Source: Nageia nagi
Taxonomy: Eukaryota; Pinophyta
DNA: 64,000 bases
Direction of reading: 5' to 3'
Assembly: GCA_050084985.1 (NCBI GenBank)
Contig: JBITNC010000001.1
Span: 93,434,001 to 93,498,000 of the forward strand
Below are positions 33,891 to 46,129 of this stretch, one piece after another. The notes below the pieces were generated by a model. That model made no database searches. It had not been told where the DNA came from and saw only the letters and a program-made list of their open reading frames with translations. Each line of letters opens with the position of its first letter. Position 1 is the first letter of the stretch. Both the position numbers and the translations under genes were made by a program.

Positions 33891-35905
33891 AATGACCTTA
33901 CCTAGTACTATTTTTCATGTGGCTTACTTGTATCATATGTAACCCCCTTCTCAAGCTGAGAGCCTTAATAAATAATAAATAAATTGACATATTTTTTTTA
34001 TTTCATATTAGATATTGATATTTGATTTATTATGAAATAGAGAGGTTTTCATTTTGGAGGTGTATCTTTACATTTGGTATGTCCATCACACATGGTAAAG
34101 AATATTATAACAAATGTAAAGGAGAACAAGAATTGTTGAGATATATTCAAATACTTAGGAGAAATCATGGATACCAATTCCAATGAAGATGATGTAGAGG
34201 TGGCCACAATCAATAATCTAAAAAACAACAAACAAGAGGTGGTATTTATCAAGTATCTTAGGGATTGTTAGCTTCCAAGGATAGACAAGTGGGCAAAGTA
34301 TTACTAAACCATGCCATATGTTGGGAAACATTTTTTTTGCCTCTAATTTTGCAAATTTTTATCAAAAGTTTCATCCTCCAAGGTATTTATTTTGGAAAAA
34401 ATTTGATACCTTTAATTTTTATAAAATACTTAAAGGACTTTAGCACATGTAAAAAAATGATTTTAAAGTGTTATGGAGGGATTCAAACTCTTGAACTCTT
34501 TTGCACAAACTTGATGTTTTGCTAATACACCAAGGGGATATACTTGAAAGGATATTGACTTGGATTTATTTTATTTCTCCAAGTTTGTCTTTTTCTTTAA
34601 CAATTAAAATATATCAATAATTTGCACTTTGGGAAATTTTTAATGATTCTTCCAAATTTGATTAATGTATTTAACATTTCTCCTCCAAATATAACTTGAT
34701 CAAATAATAATATTTGATTTTCTCCCTTCAATAATGTTTAATTTATGTTGGGCAAAGTATATTGCTTCCAATGATTTTTATTAATCTCCTTCAAACTTTG
34801 ATTGGGCAAACATGATTAAAATGCTCACTATTAAAAATATATTTGTTGATGTGTAAATATTATTATCTCCTATGCTAGATGACTTTATTATTTCTATGGG
34901 AAAATAATTTTTGTGGAAGATTGGTGTTGGTAGGATGTAATGGATAGCACTTGTCTAGTATGAGGAGTTCCTAGGCAATATTGAATCAAAAAATGGAAGA
35001 AAATATTTTTACTCTTTAAGTTATAAACTTTAGAATATTTTTTAATTCTTGATCACCATTGGTTTATGCTGAATGCGGGCTTGGCCTTATTTTTTGATGA
35101 TACTAAATGCATAGAGGAGGTTGGCATGAGATGGGATGAGAAGAGGAAATCATATTTTCTATGTATTAGGTTGTTGGGCAATGCACACTAGTGGAGGTTG
35201 ATATTTGGAGAGGCCACATCGGATTGCTAGCTTAGCACTATTTCACCAAATGCAATAGTTTACATAGGTTACACTAATTGGGAGAAGGTATTATGCAAAT
35301 GAATGAAAGTGGTATTTACATAGTATACAATTCATCATTGATTCATGGAAATGATATGAATATCACTCTTACATATATTGGGTGGACACTGAAAGAGATA
35401 ATAGCTTTTGGAGTCCATGCTAGGCTATTTTTATAGAGGTAAGTTGTGTAGCATTTATGAGGTAATGTGTGGGTATGAAATGTATGCAGCTATATTCTTC
35501 CAAAAGCTATTACAAAGGCTAAACAAGTAAGCTAGGTGTGAGAAGGGAGCAGTTAGCATGCACTGGATAGGCTAGTTGGCTAGCATTACAAGGAGGGAGT
35601 TGGTTGTGGTGTTCATATAAATACTCTTCAAACAAAGATAAACACTCTTCTTGGTTTTAATCCTCACTATTTTTTCATAATAGTATCTCTCAAAACTCAT
35701 ATTTCCTCATAAATATTTCACCTATGAGGTTGGGAGAGAGGGAGAGATCAACAAATCTTCTCCTTTCTTTCTAGATCTTAAACATAAATGGCTATGTTTT
35801 AAGGATCTCTTTCTTCTTCACTTCTCTAGTACAATCATCCTTAAGCTATGGCAAACAACCATAACTTCATTGGGAAAATTGAGGAGAGAAGAAATATAAT
35901 ACATG
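33891..35905. other. No coding feature; low-complexity AT-rich DNA
   Basis: Contains a possible tRNA-derived segment (34470-34536) and no other feature I can support. An 86-codon open stretch (34265-34525) ends across that segment and matches nothing known. Confidence 0.4.
34470..34536 (-). repeat. Possible tRNA-derived SINE head
   Basis: The minus strand starts CCTTGGTGTATTAGCAAAAC and ends GTTCAAGAGTTTGAATCCC. This resembles a polymerase III A box (TRGYnnARnGG) and B box (GTTCRANTC) at tRNA-like spacing, about 45 bp apart. The fold cannot be a working tRNA: the acceptor stem does not close. Confidence 0.3.
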
Positions 35906-35908
35906 TAT

Positions 35909-35919
35909 CTTTGATACCA
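35909..35919 (-). other. Possible tRNA-Met primer-binding site
   Basis: The minus strand reads TGGTATCAAAG, 3 bp before a TG that begins an LTR-like segment. No coding relic is recognisable on the interior side (below 35909). Confidence 0.45.
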
Positions 35920-35922
35920 TAT

Positions 35923-36100
35923 TGCAAATGAACAAGAGAGATCTTACATTATTGAGAAAGAGGTTTTAAATACAAGAGATGAAGGCATTCATGTACAATA
36001 ATAGTTTAGCCTAGAAAACCTAATATTAAAGAGATAATACTTAATGTATTATTTACCTTACATTATTTAGATAACTAAAACTAATGTATTATTTATTACA
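35923..36100 (-). repeat. Possible short LTR (about 178 bp) of a vanished copia-like element
   Basis: Starts TGCAAATGAAC and ends TTATTACA on the plus strand, adjacent to a primer-site-like sequence. It has internal repeats of the phrase taatgtattattta near its end. No partner LTR found in the window. Confidence 0.4.
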
Positions 36101-37859
36101 ATAGAAAGAAATACCACATTTTATTCATGGTTGATATTCATTAATCTCTATCATATTATTTTCAAAGCTTGATGTTGATGTCATATCCAATTATGCCTAG
36201 AATATAGTCTATTTTAAAGTACTCTAGGCTCAAGAGGTTCTTGTTGATATCATTATGTATTAGACCATGATAGTTAAGTTATAGATTGGGTGAAAATGGA
36301 TGTTGGCATTATCTTCTTTATCATTATGTTTTGTTGAGCTTCCTTAATTTAAATGTTGACATCATCCGAGTAGGATCCCATGAAATTTTTTCTACCTTTT
36401 ATTTCTCATTACCAGGGGTTGAATTGAGTGTAGATGATGTATGAATAACATAATACCTAAAAAGAAGTCTTTTTTATCTCTTTATCTCTCATGATGTTGT
36501 TTAAAACATGATTTCATAGTGTTAAAGTCAACAAAATATCCTAGAACATTTTTCTAATGCCTCAAAATGATTTACCTTAGTCTAGAGATAAAAAGAGTGA
36601 CATATCCATGTAAAAGTATTTATAACTAATGAAAAAATCCTTCTTATGGTAACCAAAAGTTCATGCTAAATCCACTTGGTGAAAAATGAAGCACTTCTTT
36701 ATTTTCTTATAGTGTTGAGGTCATAGTAACTTGGTTCTAACATGACCAACTAAAACATGAGGTACTCGATAAAAAATGAGACAAGTTTGGCATGGTTTGA
36801 GAATTCAAATGATGATATTGTATTCTACAAAGTGTGGCACCATGCAAAATTGCATATGTACTTCATACTTATCTCAAAAAAATGCTCTACTTCTATACTT
36901 AGATATAAAAATATCAAAATATTCTCCTAGGACTATATATTATACTTAACAAAATGCGTTAAGGCATGATTTTTGAAAATTTCTATAAACCCTCCTTCTA
37001 CAAAATGGATCCCCTTTTCCCTTAAATAAAAAATATATACATTAGTCTTTTTATTTTGTCTCTTTATGTATTAGGATGTTGCTAGAAACATGATGGTGTA
37101 AGCATTATATATACCTAGGAATAAGTGTTCTTGAAACCTTCTACCACCCATTGGAAAGACTTAAGTATGTGATGATATCACTTCTTATTTTACCACTAGG
37201 AATATTTAATTCTTTAACAAGTCTCTTCAAAGGTCCTCAAAAATGATTTCTAAAGAATAACTTAAATATTCTTAATGAACCATGGTGAAATAAAAGGAAC
37301 TAGGAGGAAGGAATAACTAATCTAGAAAGAATATATCAACTGATAAATTAAGAAAAATTAGTATATTAGAATTTCTAAAATAAATTTGGGAATTCCAATA
37401 ATGCATCAAAAGATATGATTCTAATTCAGAAGAGTTTCAACACTCTATAAATGTGCCAACAACAAATCTCAATTGATCTAAAGACTTATATTAATTTTGA
37501 GACTAACTAGTTGACCCTCCACTAATATGGAACTCATAGAGGCTCCTTCAAGGAAGGGAAAATCTCTCCCATGATTACATTAAGTGAAAATAAATTTCCC
37601 ATTTTTTCATAATAAATGTCAAATTCTCTACCAAAGAAATTATAGTAATTCATAATGCCCATGGAGATTCATGTAAAACATGATAGGGTACCTACTTAGG
37701 CAAGAGAGTGATGGATTCATGGTGGTGAGAGAGGTTGCTTACATAGAAGAGTGATCCTATGTAAAATTTAAAAATACAACAAAATGCATTTCCTCTCTTC
37801 TACCCCTCACCTTAGAAAGCCCAAAAAAAGTTATAATCTTTCCTCCTTAAAATTTCCAT
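36101..37859. other. No recognisable feature
   Basis: AT-rich DNA without supported coding, repeat or RNA features. Confidence 0.4.
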
Positions 37860-38160
37860 GCATATTTTTTTAAAATTTTATTTGGTTCAATTTAAAGGAT
37901 AGTTATGAACTACCTCCTTATAATTTATGTGGCCGATGAAAAATTGCCTGCTAAAAACTACCTATATAACCCATTTATTTTTTCCCTCCCACACCTTTCT
38001 ATTTGTATTTTACCTTTTAAATGATGGTTTTTGAGGGGCAATTTCAAACCACCTCTAAAATAATTTATGAGAATGGTTTAAAATTGACTCATAAAAAGTG
38101 CCACTAAAAGCATAAATATAGGTAGTTTTAAACCATCACCACATAATAACCTCAAATTAC
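37860..38160. repeat. Cluster of AACTACC / AAACCACC / AAACCATC motifs
   Basis: Repeated short phrases such as gaactacctcc, aaaactacct, caaaccacctc, tggtttaaaattg and gttttaaaccatcacc occur in both orientations. Terminal regions of plant CACTA elements and related MITEs carry comparable ACCGTCACTA-type motifs. I cannot find matching inverted ends, so this is only suggestive. Confidence 0.3.
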
Positions 38161-39086
38161 ATGCCTCCAAAGCCCCTTTTTGGCCAAGTAAATCTATATC
38201 TATGGCCTCATTTTCTATGCTTATTATTTGGTAACTAGTTGATTTTTTCCCTTCTCAAAGGAGGATTTGGTAGGGGACCCAATTTTCTATATGTTTTTAT
38301 CATCATGGAAAAAGCTCAAAGTAAATGCATTATTAAGAGTATTATATAAACATAATCTAAAATTATAATGCACAAACAAATTAATCAAAATACAACAATC
38401 ACACAATCACAAGGAATATTTGTGATATTTACCCTAGTTCACCTAATTATTATTTCTTACATTAAATATAATACACCATGAATGGATCATTACAATGAAT
38501 ATATAGAAAAGCCCTCTACCCTAAACCACTTATACAAAACCTTGGAAATCCTACCAACACCATGTGGAAAATAGGTGAATCTTAGGTGAAGACCCAAAAT
38601 ATTTTTGTGTCGAGGTAGGGTCTTAATGTAAATTACTTCCTTTAAAAAGGATGAGGGTAAGTTCAAGAACATGGGTCCATGAAATGGCCAAAAATTAGAT
38701 GTGTTTTCCTTAATTTTCAAATTTGGTAATAATTGATCTCAATTTTTGAAGCCCTTAGAGATGGAATCTTGAAAAAAATCACTAGAGTAAACATGTACTT
38801 GGAGTGTAGTTTTCAAATATGTAATTTATTCCAATACCCAATTGATAAAAATTGATTTATGATAGGAACTTCTAAAATCCATTTTTTAAAATGCACTATT
38901 TTATGATATTACCATGCTTTTCTATGATAAGCATATTTTGACCTAAAATATAATATTTTTTTAAATCCTTTTGGGAAAATACACCCAACATATTAAAGAT
39001 TATGAAGGATATTTTTCATGAATATTTTTTTATTAATTTTTTACTAGCCTTAATTATTATTTTAAAAAGTACCAATCTATGACATG
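38161..39086. other. No recognisable feature
   Basis: Left flank of the large chromovirus. A 76-codon minus-strand open stretch (38490-38720) has no recognisable motif. Confidence 0.4.
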
Positions 39087-39091
39087 CATAA
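39087..39091. repeat. Left target-site duplication of the large chromovirus (cataa)
   Basis: cataa here and at 57448-57452 flank the two LTRs exactly, confirming both outer ends of the element. Confidence 0.85.
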
Positions 39092-40790
39092 TGAAACATC
39101 CGTCTAAATTTACCTAAAAAAGTCAATACAATTTTTTTTTGTACACATACATAATCACACTTAAATTCTTTTATGTAAATAGCTATGAAATTTTCATATA
39201 TTTAAGTTTAGATTAGTCACTGCAGATGACCCTCAAGTGATGAGGTTTATCAAACCCCATAAGTTCCAATTTATATGGTAGCTATTTCTTCAAACATCTC
39301 CCATGTTCATTTAATTAGCACTTATAGTTCTATCATCTCCCATGTTAGAACTACCCTATACCATTCATGACCTTTAGTTTCTTCTTAGGTCTAATACTTC
39401 TAATAAGGGACACTTAGTTCCCAATCATCATTCATCTAATTTACTAAGAATCTAAGGATTCATTTATTTTAGTTTGTACTTATGGTGAAATATCATTCAC
39501 TTGATGCAGATCCCACTATAGAATTTTCCAAATCCCATCCTTCAAAACTGCAAAATGTAGCTTGATCATTTCAAGTACAGTTTATCCTATATTTGATTTT
39601 TTTTGGTTTTACTATTTAGTACTTAAATAGTTACTTGAAGGATTCAATAGTCTTATTTGCTTTTATGTCTTTCGAGAATCCACTATCTTATGAATTAACA
39701 AATTAAATTCTAGATAACTTATCTAAGGTTTAAATGATAAACACTTATTCAATTCAATTCCAAATAAAAATTAATCCATTCCCATATGTGGATGAAAGAA
39801 ACTAAATTTAAGTACTATTCAATTTCCAAATCTTTAAACCATTCACAAATGCAAATTCGAACTCATAATCACTTAATCTAAATTTAAAATAAAATAACCT
39901 CTCAAACCATTTGTCATAATCAAATTTACATCATACATTACATCTTCCTCATTAAATGAGTTTATAAATCACTTTTTTTACAATACATGAAATATTTTGT
40001 TGCATCCATTGTTGAACTTGATTAATCTCTTCAAGTGGAAAGTGAGTCTCTATCTTGGATGTAAACTTTAAATGGATTAGATCACCACTTTTTTGAGTTC
40101 TAAATGCATCTTATTGATATATCAACTTAAATGCAAAATAAGTAACTTAAATAAAATTCATGTTAAGAACTTCCCTTATCAACTTTAATATGAATGCACA
40201 ACCTTCTTGATGTTAAAAAATGCAAGTCTTTCATCATGACCTTATAGTTTCCATTTACATAAATGCAATAACAATGCAAGGTAAACTCCTACTTCTTACC
40301 CATGATCTCAAAATGAATATGTTTTAATTTACAACTACCTTATAAATAAAACAATAATAACATTAAATACAATATTATATTCCAAAAATGAATGTGTTAT
40401 CAACCTAAACTCCCTTATTAATGAAATAATATAAATCATATATATATATAATATTCTATTATTTTATAACAAAATAGAAATTAAATATTTTATAATATAT
40501 ATATTATATATTATAAATTTATATTTATTTTTTATGTTTTAAAACATTTCAATTTTTTAAAAAAATTTGGTGGGGAAGGTACACGTGCATCCCTACTAAC
40601 ATAATATATGTGTGGAAGGGGCTCATGTGCATGCACTTATGCCACCACCCCTCACCCTTGGTAATAAGATATGGGAGAGGGGGGTGACTAGTGTGCCACG
40701 CATTGCCCAACCTCCCCTCTTTCCAACATAGAATCGAGGGAGAGGCAATTTAGGTCATCCATTGGCCTATGCAACCCCTCCTCCTCTTGG

Positions 40791-40800
40791 CTTTTATACA
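40791..40800 (-). promoter_or_regulatory. Possible TATA box in the left long LTR
   Basis: Minus strand TGTATAAAAG, about 2.3 kb from the LTR start, next to a GC-richer segment. The equivalent place in the right LTR is replaced by AT-rich sequence, so support is weak. Confidence 0.3.
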
Positions 40801-40863
40801 AGCTCTATAAGCCATTAAATGCATATTATGTAGACATTCAAAATATAGATATGATTTATAAAT

Positions 40864-42439
40864 ACATATTATGACTCAAAATCAAAATATGGGTTTAACA
40901 AACAAACACAAAATTACAAATTTGAATTTTAAAAAAACACAGAACCATTTATTTCTTGGAAATTTAATGGATTCCACTTGTATTTTCTCCTACTTTGTCT
41001 CATCTTGAAATAGAAGTTTAGAGGAAAATACTATTTTATGAGCTACTTTTAAACATTTTGTTGGATTCTCATCGAAGAGAAAAAATACCTAGAACACCCC
41101 ATTTTTATTCAAACTCATGAATTAAATTTGAATGCACTTCTAGAAATTATTAGAAACCAAAATGTAGTTTTAAACTAAATGCTCATCCTTAGGTTAAAAA
41201 CTAGATTATTTTCTAGAAAGACAAATAGCAAACATGGATTTAAAATACAACTTTTATAAATAACACCTAGAATGCAAATTGATGCTTGTTTAATATTCTA
41301 AATTTCTATCTCACATATATCCATAAAATCAACATGCATTCTAATGTAAAAAGGGTAAACCATTTTTGAAAAAAATGCAAATACCTAGAACCATTTCTAT
41401 TTTCAAATTCTTTCAACAATCAAATTTCCTTTTAAAAGTAAAATCAAACTAGCATGCATAGAGAGCACCTAAAATTTGCAAGCAATTTCCTTTTATAGTT
41501 GTCTTACCTAACAATGCAAGCTCAATCCAAATCCATCAAGTATGCAAGCCCCAAAAGAATCCCAAAAATCCACACTAAGTAGCATTAAAAAGAAATTATT
41601 TTGCAGTTTTAGAAAATTGCCAAGGTTATAGTTCCAAAAACCACTTATAAAACATATTATGACTCAAAATCAAATATGAGTTTAACAAATAAACACAAAA
41701 TTAAAAATCTAAATTTTACAAAAAATATAGAACCATTTATTTCCTAGAAACTTAATAGATTCCACTTGTATTTTCTCCTATTTGTCTCATCTTGAAATAG
41801 AAATTTAGAGGGAAATACTATAAAATCTGTACATGAGCTACTTTTAAACATTCCATTGCATTCTCATCAAAGAGCAAAAATACCTAGAAAACCCCATTTC
41901 TATTCAAACTCATGAATTAAATTTGAATGCAATTCTGAAATGATTAGAACCCAAAATGTAGTTTAAAACTAAATACTCATCCTTGGGTTACACCTAGATT
42001 ATTTTTCTAGAAAGATAAATCCATAAATATGCATTTAAAATACAACTTTTTTAAAACAAAACCTAGAATGAAAATTGATGCTTATTTAATATTCCAGATT
42101 TCTATCTAAAGATATCCATAAAACCAACATGTATTCTAATTTAAAAAAATAAACCATTTTTGAAAAAAATACAAATACCTAGAACCATTTTTGTTTTCAA
42201 ATTCTTGCAAAAATCATATTTCTTTTCAGAAAGTCAAATAAAAACTAGCATGCGTAGACATCACTTGAAATTTGTAAGCAATTTTATTTTGTAGTTGTCT
42301 CACCCAATAATGCAATCTCAATCCAAATCCATCAAGTATGTAACCCCAAGAGTATCCCACAAATCCAACCAAGTAGCATTAAAAAAGAATTATTTTGCAT
42401 TTGCTAAAAACTACAAGGGTTATAGTTCCAAAACTCACA
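40864..42439. repeat. Tandem duplication, 788-bp unit, two copies, left LTR only
   Basis: Copy one 40864-41651 and copy two 41652-42439 both begin acatattatgactcaaaatc. The right LTR has one copy (about 50094-50838, then cut by the LINE), so the duplication arose after insertion or on the left LTR only. Confidence 0.88.
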
Positions 42440-43096
42440 AGACTATAAAACTAGAACAACTAGTTTACTCTATCATTAGTATTTTGTCTAAAAAATAAAT
42501 TTAAATACATAAAATACACCATATGTTTTAGATATCTAGTTTATCTTTTAAAAACCATAAAATATCTAAAATATTAATACTAAATATTCTATATATGTAA
42601 ACCATTAAATATTTAGATTTAAATGCATGTAAATTACCAAACAATTTAATATGTATTTTTCTTTTGCATTAACTATTTAATTTTATTTTGTAGACCAAAG
42701 TAAATAGCCAAGCAAAGGTAATAATTTTTCTCAAATACACATAGCCATGCAACATAAAGGAAAAATAGAGCTCTTTTTCCAATAAGACAACCTCTTTGCT
42801 CTCAATCATACAACACAATAAAATGCCTAGATGCATTCATACTTTCCTTGTGGGTTGAGGTATCATCGTCACGTCTAATTTACATCCAATCAAGGGACCC
42901 ACTCATTTGGGAACTTGTTCATGTAAACATATCAATTCCAATTAGTATCAAATTCATAATAATTTATGAAATAATCATTCATAATAATGCAAGAACACAT
43001 AAACAAATGATCTCATAAACATATTTCAAACATAAACATGCTTATCACAATATTGTTCCAAAAGCATAAAATAGTCTTAAGGGGAGGGTTACCACA

Positions 43097-43109
43097 TCCT
43101 TTCCCTCTT
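43097..43109 (-). other. Polypurine tract of the large chromovirus
   Basis: The minus strand reads AAGAGGGAAAGGA directly before the LTR start TGTGGTAACC. Confidence 0.7.
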
Positions 43110-44710
43110 AAAAATAATAGAGTCCTTTGTGTTCACATTATTCATAAAACAAATGCATTAAAACAAATAAGGAAATTATTCTTTCATAACATCAACATTC
43201 TCCCAAGTAGTGAAAAATTCAAAGTATTGATCCCACTAGATCCTACACTCTCTTATTTACCTATTCCTCAACTTCCTAGTTCTAAAACAAGGAAATATTA
43301 TAGGAAGTACTTCAATGATTTCCATATCTACCATCTACAAATTAGTTAAATCTAAAATATGTGAGGAATCAATAATATATTTTCTAAGCAGAGATATATG
43401 AAAGACATCATGAATCTTTGACAGAGTAGGTGGTAAGGCTAAGTTTATAGAAAAATAGACTTATTTTTCCTATAATTTCCAAAGGCCCTACAAATTATGA
43501 ATCCAATTTAGTAAACTTTATGGCACTTTTCATAGGATGATCTTGTAAAAATACTTTATCTCCCATAAATAATTCTCATGGAGTTCTTTTCAAATCATCA
43601 TAACTCTTTTGATGATTGGATGCTTCCTTAAGCCTTTTCTAAATCATTTTGAGTTGCTCCTCCATTTCCTTTAGATGATTTGGTCCAATCAATACCCAAT
43701 CTTCCATATTATCCCATAATAAATGATTCCTACACTTCCTTCCATATAACACCTCGAATGGTGCCATCTCCAAGGAAAAGTGATAAGAATTATTATAAGT
43801 GAACTCAATCAAGTACAAGCAATCTTTTCATTTAGTTTTTTTGGTCCATATAGTACATATTTAATATGTATTCAAGGATCTTATTAACCCATTTAGTTTA
43901 ACTATATATTTTTAAATGATATGTTGAACTCATATTTAGTTTAGTACCTACAACTTGATGCAAGGTTCTCCAAAATTGAGAAGTGAACTTGAGATCCCTT
44001 TTTGAAACTATCACTTCAGGAAACCCATATAACTAAATAATATCCTTAATAAACTTATGTGCAATAGTTGGAGCATTATCTATTTTATTTCCTAGAATAA
44101 AATGACCACTTTAGTGATATAGTCAACTATGTAAAAGATGGCATCATGATGAAATCTTGTTTTAAGCAAACCAACAATGAAATCCATCGATATCTTTTGA
44201 ATGATATGTTGAACTCATATTTAGTTTGGTACCTACAACTTGATGCAAGGTTCTCTAAAATTGAGAAGTGAAATTGGGATCCCTATTTGAAACTACCACT
44301 TTAGAAAACCCATATAACTAAATAATCACATTAATTATGTGCAATAGTTGGAGCATCATCTATTACATTTTCTAGAATAAAATGAGCCACTTTAGTGAGA
44401 TAGTCAACTATGAAAAAGATGGCATCATGATGAAATCTTGTTTTAGGCAAACCAACAATGAAATTCATTGATATATTTTTCCATATATGGGAATATCATG
44501 TGGATATGATAAGGCAATCAAATATTGATCTAATTTGATTTAACTTTCTAACATTCCAAGCATTTAGTTACAAAATCATTAACATCCTTCTTCATTCCAC
44601 ACCAGTAAAAAGTCTTTTGAATATTTTTTCATATTTTGTACCACCAATATGAGTAGAAAAAGGAGATCGATGTGCTTCATGCATGATTGTTTTTCTAACA
44701 CCACTAGTCT
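43110..44710 (-). pseudogene. Integrase with chromodomain-like end, large chromovirus
   Basis: The minus strand begins with a zinc-binding remnant (FTGVE, then CLEC-like near 44560-44600) and the core phrase MNFIVGLPKTRFHHDAIFF followed by IVDYLTKVAHF near 44380-44460. The C-terminus reads FVGPLEIIGKIS, a LALPPTL-type segment shifted in frame, SVKDS-CLSYIS, and FTTWENVDVMKE at 43179-43214, the chromovirus TWE signature. A 285-bp segment of the core is duplicated in tandem (43918-44487), which also breaks the protein. Stops are numerous. Confidence 0.8.
43918..44487. repeat. Tandem duplication, 285-bp unit, inside the integrase core
   Basis: Both copies start gatatgttgaactcatattt (43918 and 44203) and continue through ttctctaaaattgagaagtg-like and ggcatcatgatgaaatcttg phrases. 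The unit is 95 codons, so the frame would be kept, but it repeats part of the catalytic core. Confidence 0.88.
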
Positions 44711-45330
44711 TTAGAATAAAAATAATATATTTAAAGCATAAAATCCATCCTTAATCCCAAAATATTTAATTGAAGGGTCATATTTTTCTAATTTATCACC
44801 AATCTTAAGATAATAAGAATCATGGTTTTGGAATTCCTTAACTTGATCTAACAAATTAAAGTGATTTTTTGTCATAGCCATAAGGTGTTTATGTCTACTT
44901 AAAGCATTCATAACCTTATTTTTGTGATCTTTAATATACTTTATTGCAAATTCATATTCAACCAAGAACTCCATCCATGTTCTTTGGTGTGCATTAAAAT
45001 CATTTTGAGAAAAAATATACCTTAAGCTTTGGTGATATGATTTTAACTCAAAAGTTCACCCTAATAGATAATGCCTCTAGACCTTTAGTGCATGAACAAT
45101 GGTTTCCAATTCAAGGTTATGCATAGCATAATTAATTTCATGAGTTTTTAATTTGTGAAATTCATATGTTACATGTCTATCACTTTGAGATAATACACCT
45201 TCTCAACCAAGTATAGAAGCATCAATACATATATTAAAATCTCCAAAAGGACATGGTATAGCAAGAATTGGAGCAATTATGAGTTTCTCTTTTAGGATTT
45301 CAAAGGTTTTTTTACATTTTATTGTCCACT
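44711..45330 (-). pseudogene. RNase H of the large chromovirus
   Basis: The minus strand reads an IAPILAIPCPFGDFNICIDA segment, SILG-stop-EGVLSQSDRHVTY, LELETIVHALKV, a RHYLLG-stop-TFELKSYHQSL segment and then an 87-codon open stretch starting MEFLVEYEFAIKYIKDHKNK with VMNALSRH. This is the complete RNase H of Ty3/gypsy in order (DAS, ELExxAxxxAxxxWRHYLxG, DHxSL, KYIKGxxNxVADALSR). The DHQSL Asp has become Tyr. The tail beyond LSRHKH leads to integrase. Confidence 0.88.
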
Positions 45331-46110
45331 AAAGGCTTGATTCTTCTTTTGAATACTTTTAATAACATTTTCTATACTAGAAAAATCCTTTACAAAGTGT
45401 AGGTAATATCTTGCAAGTCCCATAAAACTTCTTATTTTAGTCACATCGATAGGGTAAGGCCAACTCATGATAGTCTCAATATTTTTAGGATCAACTAACA
45501 CATCTTCATTCGAAATTATATATCCCAAGTACTGAACTTGTGAGACATAAAATTCACATTTGTAAAGTTTTCAAAAAATATGATGTTTTCTTAATACTTC
45601 TAAAGCCAACTTCAAATGATAATCATGTTCTTTCTTATTTCTTGAATAAATAAAAATACCATATAAAAATAATAACACAAATTTATCTAATTATTCTCAA
45701 AATATGTTATTCATGAGATTCATGAAAGTAACAAGTGCATTGGTCATTCCAAAAGGAAGTACAAGAAACTCATAGTGACCATACTTGGTTTTAAAAGTTG
45801 TTTTGTGCATGTCAGAACTTTTGATTCTTAATTGATGATATTCATACCTTAGATCAATATTTGAAAATATGGCAATATCTTTAAGTTGATAAAATAAATC
45901 ATTGATTCTTGGAAGAGGGTGTCTGTTCTTAATCATGACTTTGTTTAACATTCAATAATTGATACATAAGCATATGAATCCATACTTCTTTTTTAAAAAT
46001 ATGATTGGAGCACCCCAATGGGACATATTGGGCTTGATTAGACCTTTCTCCATCAAATATTGAAGTTGCAATTTTAGTTCTTGCATCTCGATTATTGTCA
46101 TTCTATAGGG
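45319..46110 (-). pseudogene. Reverse transcriptase of the large chromovirus
   Basis: The open stretch 45697-45951 reads [40 protein letters not shown] and [20 protein letters not shown]. Then come FLYGIFIYSRNKKEHDYHLK, KLYKCEFYVSQVQYLGYIIS and VTKIRSFMGLARYYLHFVKD. All RT blocks are present. The active site has decayed to LYGI where FIDD/YVDD is expected (about 45645-45670). Only a few stops occur. Confidence 0.9.
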
Positions 46111-46129
46111 AGTTTTTGAAATTGGGTCT

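Larger units (their letters stand above)
39092..43096 (-). repeat. 3' LTR of the large chromovirus (4005 bp)
   Basis: Starts TGAAACATCCG and ends GGTTACCACA on the plus strand. It aligns with 48016-57447, for example tagctatttctt near 39281 with the same phrase near 48200. It lacks a roughly 250-bp segment present at 48360-48650 in the partner and has an extra 788-bp tandem copy. Confidence 0.9.

Noticed and set aside
43038-43349. 103-codon plus-strand frame at the LTR-integrase junction
   Set aside because: It runs across an LTR end and polypurine tract and is antisense to the TWENVDVMKE segment of integrase.
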